NCBI GenBank assembly: GCA_030152225.1
Contig: JASLHL010000317.1
Location: forward strand, 1-7,152
Reading direction: 5' to 3'
DNA: 7,152 nucleotides
From: Flavobacterium sp.
GTDB taxonomy: Bacteria > Bacteroidota > Bacteroidia > Flavobacteriales > Flavobacteriaceae
Shown: positions 1 to 5,959 of the stretch, in pieces
Layout: every line of letters begins with the position of its first letter
How positions within the stretch are numbered: position 1 is the first letter of the stretch
Notes under the pieces: model-generated
Databases searched by the model: none
Seen by the model: only the letters and a program-made list of their open reading frames with translations
What the model was told of the DNA's origin: nothing
Program-made: the position numbers and the translations under genes

Positions 1-15
1 TTTTTTGTGAGCCAT
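1..15 (-). CDS. rpmA: 50S ribosomal protein L27 (bL27), N-terminal fragment
   Basis: Only the first five codons lie in the window; read on the minus strand they give Met-Ala-His-Lys-Lys, the classic start of bacterial L27. The gene begins 24 bases after the rplU stop, and rplU-rpmA is one of the most conserved bacterial gene pairs, so the two are almost certainly cotranscribed. L27 reaches the peptidyl-transferase centre of the large ribosomal subunit with its N-terminus. The call rests on five residues plus gene order. The rest of the gene, including any terminator, lies beyond the left edge. Confidence 0.85.
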
Positions 16-39
16 GACGTTATAATTTTAAATTGTTAA

Positions 40-402
40 TTACTCAGCTGCTTCAGCTGTTTCTTTTTTAGTCGCTTTTTTCTTTGCTCCACCGAAGTTG
101 ATTCCTTCAATTACGATTTGAGTCAAAGCTTGTCTGTGACCGTTTTTCTTTTTGTAACCTTTTCTTCTTTTCTTTTTGAAAACGATTACTTTATCACCTT
201 TAAGGTGTTGTAAAACTTTAGCTTCTACAGAAGCACCTTCTATAACTGGGGCGCCTATAGTAATGTTGTTGTTGTCGTCAACTAAAAGAACTTTATCAAA
301 AGTGATAGTAGCTCCTTCTTCTGTCGCCAAACGGTGAACATATACTTTAAGGTCTTTGCTAACTTTGAATTGTTGCCCAGCTATCTCTACGATTGCGTAC
401 AT
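40..402 (-). CDS. rplU: 50S ribosomal protein L21 (bL21)
   Basis: This 120-residue protein is a structural component of the large ribosomal subunit that binds 23S rRNA. It opens with MYAIVEIAGQQFKV, the typical L21 start, which fixes the start codon. A basic rRNA-binding stretch at residues 76-91 (KKKRRKGYKKKNGHRQ) followed by a Thr/Ile-rich strand matches the family signature. Residues 106-120 form a short tail rich in Lys, Ala and Glu beyond the conserved core. From memory, some flavobacterial L21 proteins carry a longer C-terminal extension with a helix-hairpin-helix-like segment; it is not present here. The gene is first in an operon with rpmA, 24 bases downstream, and has a well-placed Bacteroidota-type promoter about 35 bases upstream. 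Confidence 0.97.
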   Translation of the reverse strand: MYAIVEIAGQQFKVSKDLKVYVHRLATEEGATITFDKVLLVDDNNNITIGAPVIEGASVEAKVLQHLKGDKVIVFKKKRRKGYKKKNGHRQALTQIVIEGINFGGAKKKATKKETAEAAE

Positions 403-434
403 AACAATAAATTATTAATGTTTATTTAAGTTTG

Positions 435-465
435 CAAATGTACGATTCTTTTTTAATTAGTCAAA
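435..465 (-). promoter_or_regulatory. Bacteroidota-type promoter of rplU-rpmA
   Basis: On the minus strand, TACATTTG (442-435) fits the -7 consensus TAnnTTTG, and TTTG (465-462) fits the -33 element, with a 19-base spacer. Transcription would start near 428, giving an untranslated leader of about 25 bases, too short for a complex autoregulatory leader. Both elements and their spacing agree with the known consensus. No experimental start is available. Confidence 0.7.
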
Positions 466-485
466 TGTTTTTTAAAAGAAAAACA

Positions 486-534
486 GTTAATGGTTGATAG
501 TTAGCGGTTACGGGTTGATGGTTGATTGTTGCTT
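486..534. repeat. Degenerate heptamer tandem repeat, 7 units of GTTNNNN
   Basis: Seven consecutive 7-base units each begin with GTT: GTTAATG, GTTGATA, GTTAGCG, GTTACGG, GTTGATG, GTTGATT and GTTGCTT. The phase is kept for 49 bases, and the best consensus is GTTGATG. It resembles the short heptamer repeats found between genes in several bacterial groups. No function can be read from the sequence. The 49-base length is not a multiple of 3 and the repeat lies outside any supported gene. Confidence 0.75.
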
Positions 535-684
535 TTTGTACGGCTTGTCTCATTTAGTTTATATTTTGTTTTGGTATTCGGTGAATCTTCACTGCGTTAG
601 GATTTGTTCTGAGCGCGGTTTATTTCATCTAGTTTATATTTTCTTCTGGTATTCGATGAACCTTTACTTTGTTCGGTTTGTTCT
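535..684. repeat. Imperfect tandem duplication, about 75 bp per unit
   Basis: Positions 551-610 and 626-684 align over about 60 bases with roughly 80 percent identity and one single-base gap. Shared blocks include AGTTTATATTTT, GGTATTCG, TGAA and TTTGTTCT. Weaker similarity extends upstream of each copy, around CGG followed by a T-rich stretch, giving a period of 75-76 bases and two units across 535-684. No inverted ends or transposase fragments are visible. It could be a local duplication or two copies of a dispersed family; the window alone cannot decide. Confidence 0.7.
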
Positions 685-718
685 TTTTTACAGGCTATAC
701 CGTGAAAAGTGCAAATCG

Positions 719-747
719 CAAAAATAAACAATTCATGCTGTAACAAA
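719..747 (-). promoter_or_regulatory. Possible minus-strand promoter firing into the repeats
   Basis: On the minus strand, TATTTTTG (726-719) matches TAnnTTTG, and TTTG (747-744) lies 17 bases upstream of it. It points away from the protease gene, across the duplication and the heptamers towards rplU. No open reading frame of note follows, so a transcript would be noncoding. AT-rich DNA gives such matches by chance, so this is weak. Confidence 0.25.
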
Positions 748-799
748 ATCCAACTTCGTGCGTCTCATAGTGCTATAAACTAAATTCAAAAACTATAAA

Positions 800-2119
800 A
801 TGAAAAGATCACTCTTGATTTTAGGCGCATTATTTTACGGAATGACTGCGTCAGCTCAAAAAGTGGAATTCGAAGAATACACTTTAGATAATGGGCTTAA
901 AGTTATTTTGCATCAGGATAAGTCAGCTCCTGTTATTATCACGTCTGTTATGTATCACGTAGGGGCAAAGGATGAGAATCCTGAGCGTACAGGATTTGCA
1001 CATTTCTTTGAGCACTTGTTATTTGAAGGAACGAAAAATATCGAACGTGGAGAATGGTTCAAATTGGTAACAGCAAATGGAGGCCAAAACAATGCCAATA
1101 CGTCGGATGATAGAACGTATTATTACGAAGTATTTCCATCAAATAATTTGGAATTAGGATTGTGGATGGAATCGGAGCGTTTGATGCATCCTATCATCAA
1201 CCAAATTGGAGTAGATACACAAAATGAAGTAGTAAAAGAAGAGAAGCGTTTGCGTATGGACAACCAACCGTATGGCCAATTGCTTCCTGAAGTGAAAAAG
1301 AACCTATTTACGAAACACCCATATCGTTGGGCACCTATTGGATCGATGGAACATCTAGACGCTGCAACATTAGAGGAGTTTTTAGCGTTCAATAAAAAAT
1401 TCTATATTCCAAATAATGCCGTATTAGTTGTTGCTGGAGATTTTGAAACAGCTCAAGCTAAAATGTGGATTGAACAGTATTTTGGTTCTATTGCTAAAGG
1501 AACACCTATAACACGTACAGCTATTCAAGAAGATCCAATCACCAAAGAAATCAGAGCATCGTACCAAGATCCAAATGTTCAAATTCCGATGTTGGTTCAA
1601 GCATACCGCACGCCATCAATGAAAACACGTGAAGCACGTGTATTGGATATGATTTCTACTATTTTATCTGGTGGGAAAAGCTCAAGATTGTACAAGAAAA
1701 TTGTAGATGAGCAGAAAAAAGCATTAGAAATAGGTGCATTCAACTTAAGTCAAGAAGACTATGGAGCGTATTTGATCTTTGGTTTACCTATGCAAGGATT
1801 TACAACAGCTGATTTAGTGACTGAAATCGATAAAGAGATTGAGAAATTGCAAACGGAATTAATTTCGGAGCGCGACTTCCAAAAACTGCAAAACGTATTG
1901 GAAAATAACTACGTGAGCGAGAATGCTGATTTAGAAGGATTAGCACATAATTTAGCAACTTACAGCTTGCTATACGGTGATACCAATCTAATTAATACGA
2001 ATATTGAGTTGTATAAAGATATCACGCGTGAGGAGATCCGTGAGGTAGCTAAAAAATACCTGAATAAAAATCAGCGCTTAATCTTAGATTATACGCCAGA
2101 GAACGAGACTACAAACTAA
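800..2119 (+). CDS. Exported M16 zinc metallopeptidase, catalytic partner
   Basis: This 439-residue protein belongs to peptidase family M16 (pitrilysin/insulinase/mitochondrial processing peptidase fold), which cuts peptides and unfolded polypeptides inside a clam-shell chamber. Residues 1-19 form a signal peptide (basic start, hydrophobic core, cleavage likely after ASA), so it acts in the periplasm. The inverted zinc motif HFFEH is at 68-72, and the third ligand is most likely Glu148 in NEVVKEE, at the usual distance from His72. The N-terminal M16 domain spans about 29-175 and the C-terminal one about 188-370. In the C-terminal domain the usual Arg/Tyr pair after the glycine-rich loop (SGGKSSRL, 290-297) is replaced by Val302 and Leu309. 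The next gene starts 22 bases later and supplies exactly that pair, which suggests an obligate heterodimer. Family assignment is secure; substrate is unknown. Confidence 0.93.
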   Translation: MKRSLLILGALFYGMTASAQKVEFEEYTLDNGLKVILHQDKSAPVIITSVMYHVGAKDENPERTGFAHFFEHLLFEGTKNIERGEWFKLVTANGGQNNANTSDDRTYYYEVFPSNNLELGLWMESERLMHPIINQIGVDTQNEVVKEEKRLRMDNQPYGQLLPEVKKNLFTKHPYRWAPIGSMEHLDAATLEEFLAFNKKFYIPNNAVLVVAGDFETAQAKMWIEQYFGSIAKGTPITRTAIQEDPITKEIRASYQDPNVQIPMLVQAYRTPSMKTREARVLDMISTILSGGKSSRLYKKIVDEQKKALEIGAFNLSQEDYGAYLIFGLPMQGFTTADLVTEIDKEIEKLQTELISERDFQKLQNVLENNYVSENADLEGLAHNLATYSLLYGDTNLINTNIELYKDITREEIREVAKKYLNKNQRLILDYTPENETTN

Positions 2120-2141
2120 TGCGAAACAAGACGAAGAAAAA

Positions 2142-4187
2142 ATGAAAAAAGTATATATATATGCAGCTAGTTTAGTTTTTGCTTTAGCAGCTGCTCAACT
2201 ACAAGCACAAGACAGAAAACAACCAGTTTCAGGACCAGTACCTACAGTACATGTTGGACAACCAACTTCCTTTGTATTGAAAAATGGATTAAAAGTATTG
2301 GTGGTTCCCAATCATAAATTACCCCAAGTTTCTTATACCTTAACGATAGATAACCCTTCCATTGTAGAGGGAGAGAAAGCAGGTGTATCGTCTATTTTAT
2401 CTCAAGTATTAGGAAATCAAACGAAAAAAATGTCCAAAGAACAATTCAACGAAGAAATTGATTTCTTAGGAGCAAATATTCAGTTTTTCTCTTCAGGAGC
2501 GTTTGCTAGTGGATTGTCAAAATACAACGAAACTATTTTGGGATTATTGGCGGATGGAGCTTTAAATTCAGTTCTTACACAAGAAGAATTTGACAAGGCA
2601 AAAGCGCAAGTAATCGAATCGTTGAAAACAAGTGAGAAGAGTGTAACTACCGTAGCACGTCGTGTGGAAAATGCGTTATTGTATGGAAAGCACACAGCAG
2701 CGGGAGAATTTGAAACGGAAGCTACAGTAAGCAACGTTACGTTAGCAGATGTACAAGCGTATTACGATAAGTATTTTTCGCCAAACAGCGCTTATTTAGT
2801 GGTGGTTGGAGATGTAGACTACAAAAAAACAGAAAAAGCAGTTAAGTCGTTATTCAACAATTGGAAACAATCTCCAGTTGCCTTTGAAGAAATAGCAACA
2901 AATAAAAACGTAGCAACAACGCAAATTGACTTTATCAATATGCCGAATGCGGTGCAGTCTGAGATTGCATTAGTCAATGAGGTGGATTTAAAAATGACCA
3001 ATGAAGATTATTTCGCTGCTCTTTTGGCGAATCAAATCTTAGGTGGTGGTGGAGAAGGACGCTTGTTCTTAAACCTACGTGAAGCACATGGATGGACATA
3101 TGGTGCATATTCTTCAATTAGTGTTGCACGTAAATATCCAGGTAAATTTAGAGCAAGTGCATCTGTGCGTAATGTTGTGACAGATAGTGCTGTAACAGAA
3201 TTTATCAAGGAAATCGAATTAATGCGTACAACCTTAGTAAAGGATGAAGAGTTGAAAATGGCAAAAGCAAAGTACATTGGAAACTTTGTGATGGAAATTC
3301 AAAAGCCTGAAACGGTTGCGCGTTATGCTTTAAATAAAGAGTTACACCGATTGCCTGCTGATTTTTATGAAAACTACATCAAAGGTATTAATGCGGTAAC
3401 AGCAGCAGATATCCAAAAAGCAGCACAAAAGTATTTCTTGAATGAGAATATGCGCATTGTTATTGTTGGAAAAGGAGCAGATGTTGTTGCTGGATTAGAA
3501 GGATTGAATAAACCTATGTTCTTCTATGATAAAGAAGCGAATGCAATTGAAAAACCTGTGTTCAAAAAAGAAGTAGCAGCAGGTGTAACCGTACAGACCG
3601 TATTAGCAGATTACATCAAGGCCATTGGTGGAGCGGATAAGGTAAAAGCAGTGAAATCATTGATGATTACTAGCGAAGCTGAAGTACAGGGGATGAAGTT
3701 AGAAATGGTAAATAAAGTGAAGGAAGGCTACTTGTCTTCAGAGCAAAAAATGATGGGTGCTGTGATGTCTAAGCAAATTATTACACCAAAAATGGGGTAT
3801 ACAGTAATGCAAGGACAAAAATCTGACATTACAGGAGATGAGTTGAAAGAGGCTCAAGCAGAAGCTATGCCATTCGCTGAATTAAAAGCAGATGCAGCAG
3901 CTGTATTAACGGGAATCGAATCGATCAACGGTGTAGATGCCTATGGCGTTAAAGTGGGGAACACCACAGCGTATTACGATACTACGACAGGATTGAAAGT
4001 GGCTGTTGTTCAGGAAATGGAACAAATGGGACAAAAAATGCAACAAGTCGTTAACTATTCGGACTATAAAGAAGTAAAAGGAATCAAGTTTCCTTTTGTT
4101 CAATCGATGAATGTAGGAATTGAAATCGAAATGAAAGTCAAAGAAATTAAAGTTAACGAAGGAGTTTCGGATGCCGATTTTAAATAA
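2142..4187 (+). CDS. Exported M16 family protein without zinc site, with C-terminal LolA/LolB-like domain
   Basis: This 681-residue protein has a signal peptide (residues 1-22, cleavage after QLQA), so it is periplasmic or surface-associated. Residues about 43-190 form an M16 N-terminal domain in which HxxEH is lost: the aligned residues are Ser84, Ser87 and Gln88. The C-terminal M16 domain (about 200-378) keeps the glycine-rich loop GGGGEGRLF (301-309) and the substrate-binding pair Arg313 and Tyr320, seven residues apart as in processing peptidases. It is therefore predicted to be the noncatalytic but substrate-binding partner of the preceding gene. Residues about 485-675 are an additional beta-rich module resembling periplasmic lipoprotein-sorting (LolA/LolB-like) folds, with YYDTTTGLKV at 611-620 and YKEVKGIKFPF at 642-652. 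The fold of this module is an inference from its look, not a search. The gene ends at a strong terminator, making a two-gene operon. Confidence 0.9.
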   Translation: MKKVYIYAASLVFALAAAQLQAQDRKQPVSGPVPTVHVGQPTSFVLKNGLKVLVVPNHKLPQVSYTLTIDNPSIVEGEKAGVSSILSQVLGNQTKKMSKEQFNEEIDFLGANIQFFSSGAFASGLSKYNETILGLLADGALNSVLTQEEFDKAKAQVIESLKTSEKSVTTVARRVENALLYGKHTAAGEFETEATVSNVTLADVQAYYDKYFSPNSAYLVVVGDVDYKKTEKAVKSLFNNWKQSPVAFEEIATNKNVATTQIDFINMPNAVQSEIALVNEVDLKMTNEDYFAALLANQILGGGGEGRLFLNLREAHGWTYGAYSSISVARKYPGKFRASASVRNVVTDSAVTEFIKEIELMRTTLVKDEELKMAKAKYIGNFVMEIQKPETVARYALNKELHRLPADFYENYIKGINAVTAADIQKAAQKYFLNENMRIVIVGKGADVVAGLEGLNKPMFFYDKEANAIEKPVFKKEVAAGVTVQTVLADYIKAIGGADKVKAVKSLMITSEAEVQGMKLEMVNKVKEGYLSSEQKMMGAVMSKQIITPKMGYTVMQGQKSDITGDELKEAQAEAMPFAELKADAAAVLTGIESINGVDAYGVKVGNTTAYYDTTTGLKVAVVQEMEQMGQKMQQVVNYSDYKEVKGIKFPFVQSMNVGIEIEMKVKEIKVNEGVSDADFK

Positions 4188-4220
4188 TCTTTTTAAAACT
4201 TAATTATAATTCTTTTTGAG

Positions 4221-4255
4221 AAGTCGCTATTCTAATCGAATAGCGACTTTTTTTT
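4221..4255 (+). terminator. Rho-independent terminator of the M16 operon
   Basis: A perfect 12-bp stem (4221-4232 with 4238-4249, AAGTCGCTATTC and its complement) closes a five-base loop and runs into a T tract ending at 4255. It begins 33 bases after the stop of the second protease gene. There is no matching A tract on its left side, so it should act mainly on plus-strand transcripts. Confidence 0.93.
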
Positions 4256-4331
4256 AGTTAAGGTCAACCGTAACAATTGATTCTCAAAACAAAAAGAGTG
4301 AATTGTAAGGAGTGCGCATTGCCTTTTTTTG

Positions 4332-4339
4332 TATTTTTG
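4332..4339 (+). promoter_or_regulatory. -7 promoter element for the HMA lipoprotein gene
   Basis: TATTTTTG fits the Bacteroidota -7 consensus TAnnTTTG exactly and lies 44 bases before the start codon, so transcription would begin near 4346. No -33 element at the usual spacing is clear. The nearest upstream TTG (4303-4305) is 26 bases away, longer than usual. An imperfect dyad sits just upstream at 4271-4308. Confidence 0.5.
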
Positions 4340-4383
4340 TAGAATAAAAGCATTGTATTAATCAATTAGTTAACAAGAACGAG

Positions 4384-4779
4384 ATGAAAATAGTAAAACT
4401 AGGATTAGTTGCCTTAATAGGCGGTATCTTTTTAGTAGGTTGTAAAGGCGAAACAAAGACGGCAGAAGGACAAGCGAATGAACAAGTTGAAGCCGTAAAG
4501 CAAGTTGAAACAGCAGATACGAATGAGGTAGCAGGTACGATGGAACAAGCTACATTTCAAATTGAAGGAATGACATGTGCTTTAGGTTGTGCTAAAGTGA
4601 TAGAAAGTAAATTAACGGGATTGCCAGGTGTAAAAGAGGCTACAGTCGACTTTGACAGTAAAACAGCTAAAGTGGTATTTGACGATGCCAAACAAAATGG
4701 AGAATCGCTGACTAATACGGTTCAGAAAATTGCAAATGGCAGTTACAAAGTTGAACATTTAGAAGTAACCACACTTTAA
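4384..4779 (+). CDS. Lipoprotein with heavy-metal-associated (HMA) domain
   Basis: This 131-residue protein has a lipoprotein signal peptide ending in the lipobox LVGC, with Cys20 as the lipidation site, so it should be anchored in the inner or outer membrane facing the periplasm. Residues 21-55 are a flexible Glu/Gln/Thr-rich linker. Residues 56-128 form one HMA domain, the ferredoxin-like fold that binds Cu(I) or similar soft metals in copper chaperones and ATPases. The pattern GMTC followed by KVIESKL..LPGV..ATVDFD..TAKVVFD is diagnostic. The metal loop is MTCALGC (63-69), with three residues between Cys65 and Cys69 rather than the usual two. The gene stands alone between two terminators. 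A role in periplasmic copper handling is plausible but inferred; metal and partner are unknown. Confidence 0.88.
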   Translation: MKIVKLGLVALIGGIFLVGCKGETKTAEGQANEQVEAVKQVETADTNEVAGTMEQATFQIEGMTCALGCAKVIESKLTGLPGVKEATVDFDSKTAKVVFDDAKQNGESLTNTVQKIANGSYKVEHLEVTTL

Positions 4780-4788
4780 TAGTTGGAT

Positions 4789-4826
4789 AAAAAAAGGGCT
4801 TTCGCTAAAACGAAAGCCCTTTTTTT
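4789..4826. terminator. Bidirectional terminator between the HMA gene and gldD
   Basis: A 9-bp GC-containing stem (4796-4804, GGGCTTTCG, with 4811-4819) closes a six-base loop and is extended by seven A-T pairs, so there is a T tract on both strands. It lies 10 bases after the HMA gene stop and about 70 bases after the gldD stop on the other strand. It can therefore end both convergent transcripts. Confidence 0.93.
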
Positions 4827-4898
4827 ATGGTTGTATGTGACAATGTCTTTCTTGAGGAAATAGGATGGCGAATGCCTTTACTAATGCCTTGGTAAAGA

Positions 4899-5486
4899 TT
4901 AATTTTTCATTGATTTTTCCCATTTTAGCGATTCTAGCATTTGGCGCATATCTTCCTGTATATAATGGCTAGCAGGAAGTATGGAATCAAAGTTGGGTTT
5001 AGCATAAAAGTAGAGGGAAGCTACCACGAAGTTTTTGACGCTATCTGTAGCGTAAAATTGTACATTAGTTGCCGCATTACCCCCAACATGATAAAACATA
5101 CCGAAAACGCGGTCTTTTTCATTGACAAAAGGTTGCTCGACAATTTCATCTGCTTTGATGAAGTGTTCATAGGTTAATTTTTGAGCATCTTTCAATAAAG
5201 CATCGAGGTTATTGTCTACGGTTTTATAGTTCATAAAGATCGTTGCTTTCATCTCAGGATAGTGAACTTCAAATGCTGTTGCTTTCAATTCTTTGACCGT
5301 TGTGTTTTTGTTCTGGTCGAAAGTGAAGTGATGGTATGAATTCTCGTAGGTTTTGTATTCCTGTTTAGGGTAATTCAGTGCTAAATAAGCATTGGGTTTT
5401 GGTGTGGTTTCTTTTTTGCAAGAACCAAGTGCGAGTACTACTCCTAAAAAAGCAACGCTGTAGCGTGCGAATGTTTTGTGGAACAT
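4899..5486 (-). CDS. gldD: Gliding motility lipoprotein GldD
   Basis: This 195-residue protein carries a lipoprotein signal peptide with lipobox LGSC, Cys23 being the lipidation site. The mature part matches the GldD pattern as I know it: PNAYLALNYPKQEY at 31-44, an HHFTF segment near 51-55, and later YPEMKATIF, DAQKLTYEHFIKAD, MFYHVGGNAATNVQFYATDS and a terminal ESLKW. In Flavobacterium johnsoniae, GldD is a cell-envelope lipoprotein needed for gliding and linked to type IX secretion function; its biochemical role is unknown. It is the last gene of a mutY-ssb-gldD operon, starting 21 bases after ssb, and ends before a bidirectional terminator. gldE, normally its partner gene between ssb and gldD, is missing. 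The protein looks intact, so secretion or motility may still depend on it. Confidence 0.9.
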   Translation of the reverse strand: MFHKTFARYSVAFLGVVLALGSCKKETTPKPNAYLALNYPKQEYKTYENSYHHFTFDQNKNTTVKELKATAFEVHYPEMKATIFMNYKTVDNNLDALLKDAQKLTYEHFIKADEIVEQPFVNEKDRVFGMFYHVGGNAATNVQFYATDSVKNFVVASLYFYAKPNFDSILPASHYIQEDMRQMLESLKWEKSMKN

Positions 5487-5507
5487 AGGGTTTATTTACT
5501 TATCCGA

Positions 5508-5948
5508 TTAAAAAGGCAAATTATCGTCGTTGTTTTCTCCTGGAATAGAGAAGTTATCAATGGCCTTTTTGCGTTCAATTTCTTCTGGTGTAACGGTTCT
5601 ACTGCTCTCTTTTTTTGTATCAAGAAACATGAATTCCGTTACGATAATTTCAACAATTTGTTTTTGTATTCCTTCTTCCGAGGTCCATTGTCTGGTTCGT
5701 ATCCTACCTTCAACGTAAATGCGATCGCCTTTAGTAAGGTGTTTCTCACATATTTCTGCTTGTTTATTTCGAACGACAATATTGTGCCATTCTGTAGAAG
5801 TGATGCGTTCATTGGTTGTTTTATTGATGTAAACTTCGTTGGTTGCCAAGGGAAAACGTCCAATGCAATTGCCATTCTCAAAATAGTGTATTTTGACATT
5901 TTCGCCTAAGTGGCCAATAAGTGTAACTTTGTTTAATGTGCCATTCAT
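5508..5948 (-). CDS. ssb: Single-stranded DNA-binding protein
   Basis: This 146-residue protein coats single-stranded DNA during replication, recombination and repair and recruits partners through its C-terminal tip. Residues 1-110 form the OB fold, starting MNGTLNKVTLIGHLGENVK, with the conserved TEWHNIVV (52-59, Trp54 matching the E. coli position) and GRIRTRQW (81-88). The last residues, DDNLPF, are the acidic tip used to dock repair proteins. The linker (about 111-140) is short, charged, and lacks the usual Gly/Gln richness. The gene sits 11 bases after mutY and 21 bases before gldD on the same strand, so it is cotranscribed with them. Flavobacteria often encode more than one SSB, so this may not be the only one. 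Confidence 0.95.
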   Translation of the reverse strand: MNGTLNKVTLIGHLGENVKIHYFENGNCIGRFPLATNEVYINKTTNERITSTEWHNIVVRNKQAEICEKHLTKGDRIYVEGRIRTRQWTSEEGIQKQIVEIIVTEFMFLDTKKESSRTVTPEEIERKKAIDNFSIPGENNDDNLPF

Positions 5949-5959
5949 AAATGCAAAAA

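Larger units (their letters stand above)
403..799. other. Intergenic region between rplU and the M16 operon, no convincing gene
   Basis: This stretch of about 400 bases separates two divergent transcription units. It holds the rplU promoter, seven degenerate heptamer repeats, a roughly 75-bp imperfect tandem duplication and a possible minus-strand promoter at 719-747. A 77-codon open frame at 494-727 on the plus strand is judged spurious. It runs through both repeats, encodes mostly Phe, Tyr, Leu and Val, and lacks a recognisable domain or a start context like its neighbours. I could not find a good TAnnTTTG promoter directly in front of the protease gene at 800; the best match (TAAATTCA, near 781-788) is poor. 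Confidence 0.7.

Noticed and set aside
461..553. Minus-strand frame of about 30 codons across the heptamers
   Set aside because: It is short and built mostly from the heptamer repeat, with no recognisable motif. It is kept only as part of the possible noncoding transcript.
494..727. 77-codon plus-strand open frame in the gap between rplU and the protease operon
   Set aside because: It runs through the heptamer array and both copies of the duplication. Its internal protein repeat simply reflects the DNA repeat, its composition is that of T-rich noncoding DNA, and no domain or plausible start signal is seen.
2142..4187. Second M16 protein as a decayed pseudogene, because the zinc motif is gone
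   Set aside because: The frame is intact over 681 codons with a signal peptide, the Arg/Tyr pair and the glycine loop preserved. Loss is confined to the zinc ligands, as in known noncatalytic M16 partners.
4871..4897. Short hairpin (CTTTAC/GTAAAG) with an AATGCCTT direct repeat after gldD
   Set aside because: The stem is only six pairs with a ten-base loop and no T tract. The strong bidirectional terminator at 4789-4826 explains termination.
4941..5177. Plus-strand frame of 78 codons inside gldD as a possible gldE remnant
   Set aside because: It is antisense to an intact gldD, with no transmembrane segments or CBS/CorC-like motifs, so it is not a gldE relic.
5478..5909. Plus-strand frame of 143 codons opposite ssb
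   Set aside because: It is the antisense shadow of ssb. The opposite strand has a full OB fold and the DDNLPF tip, while this frame has no family features.
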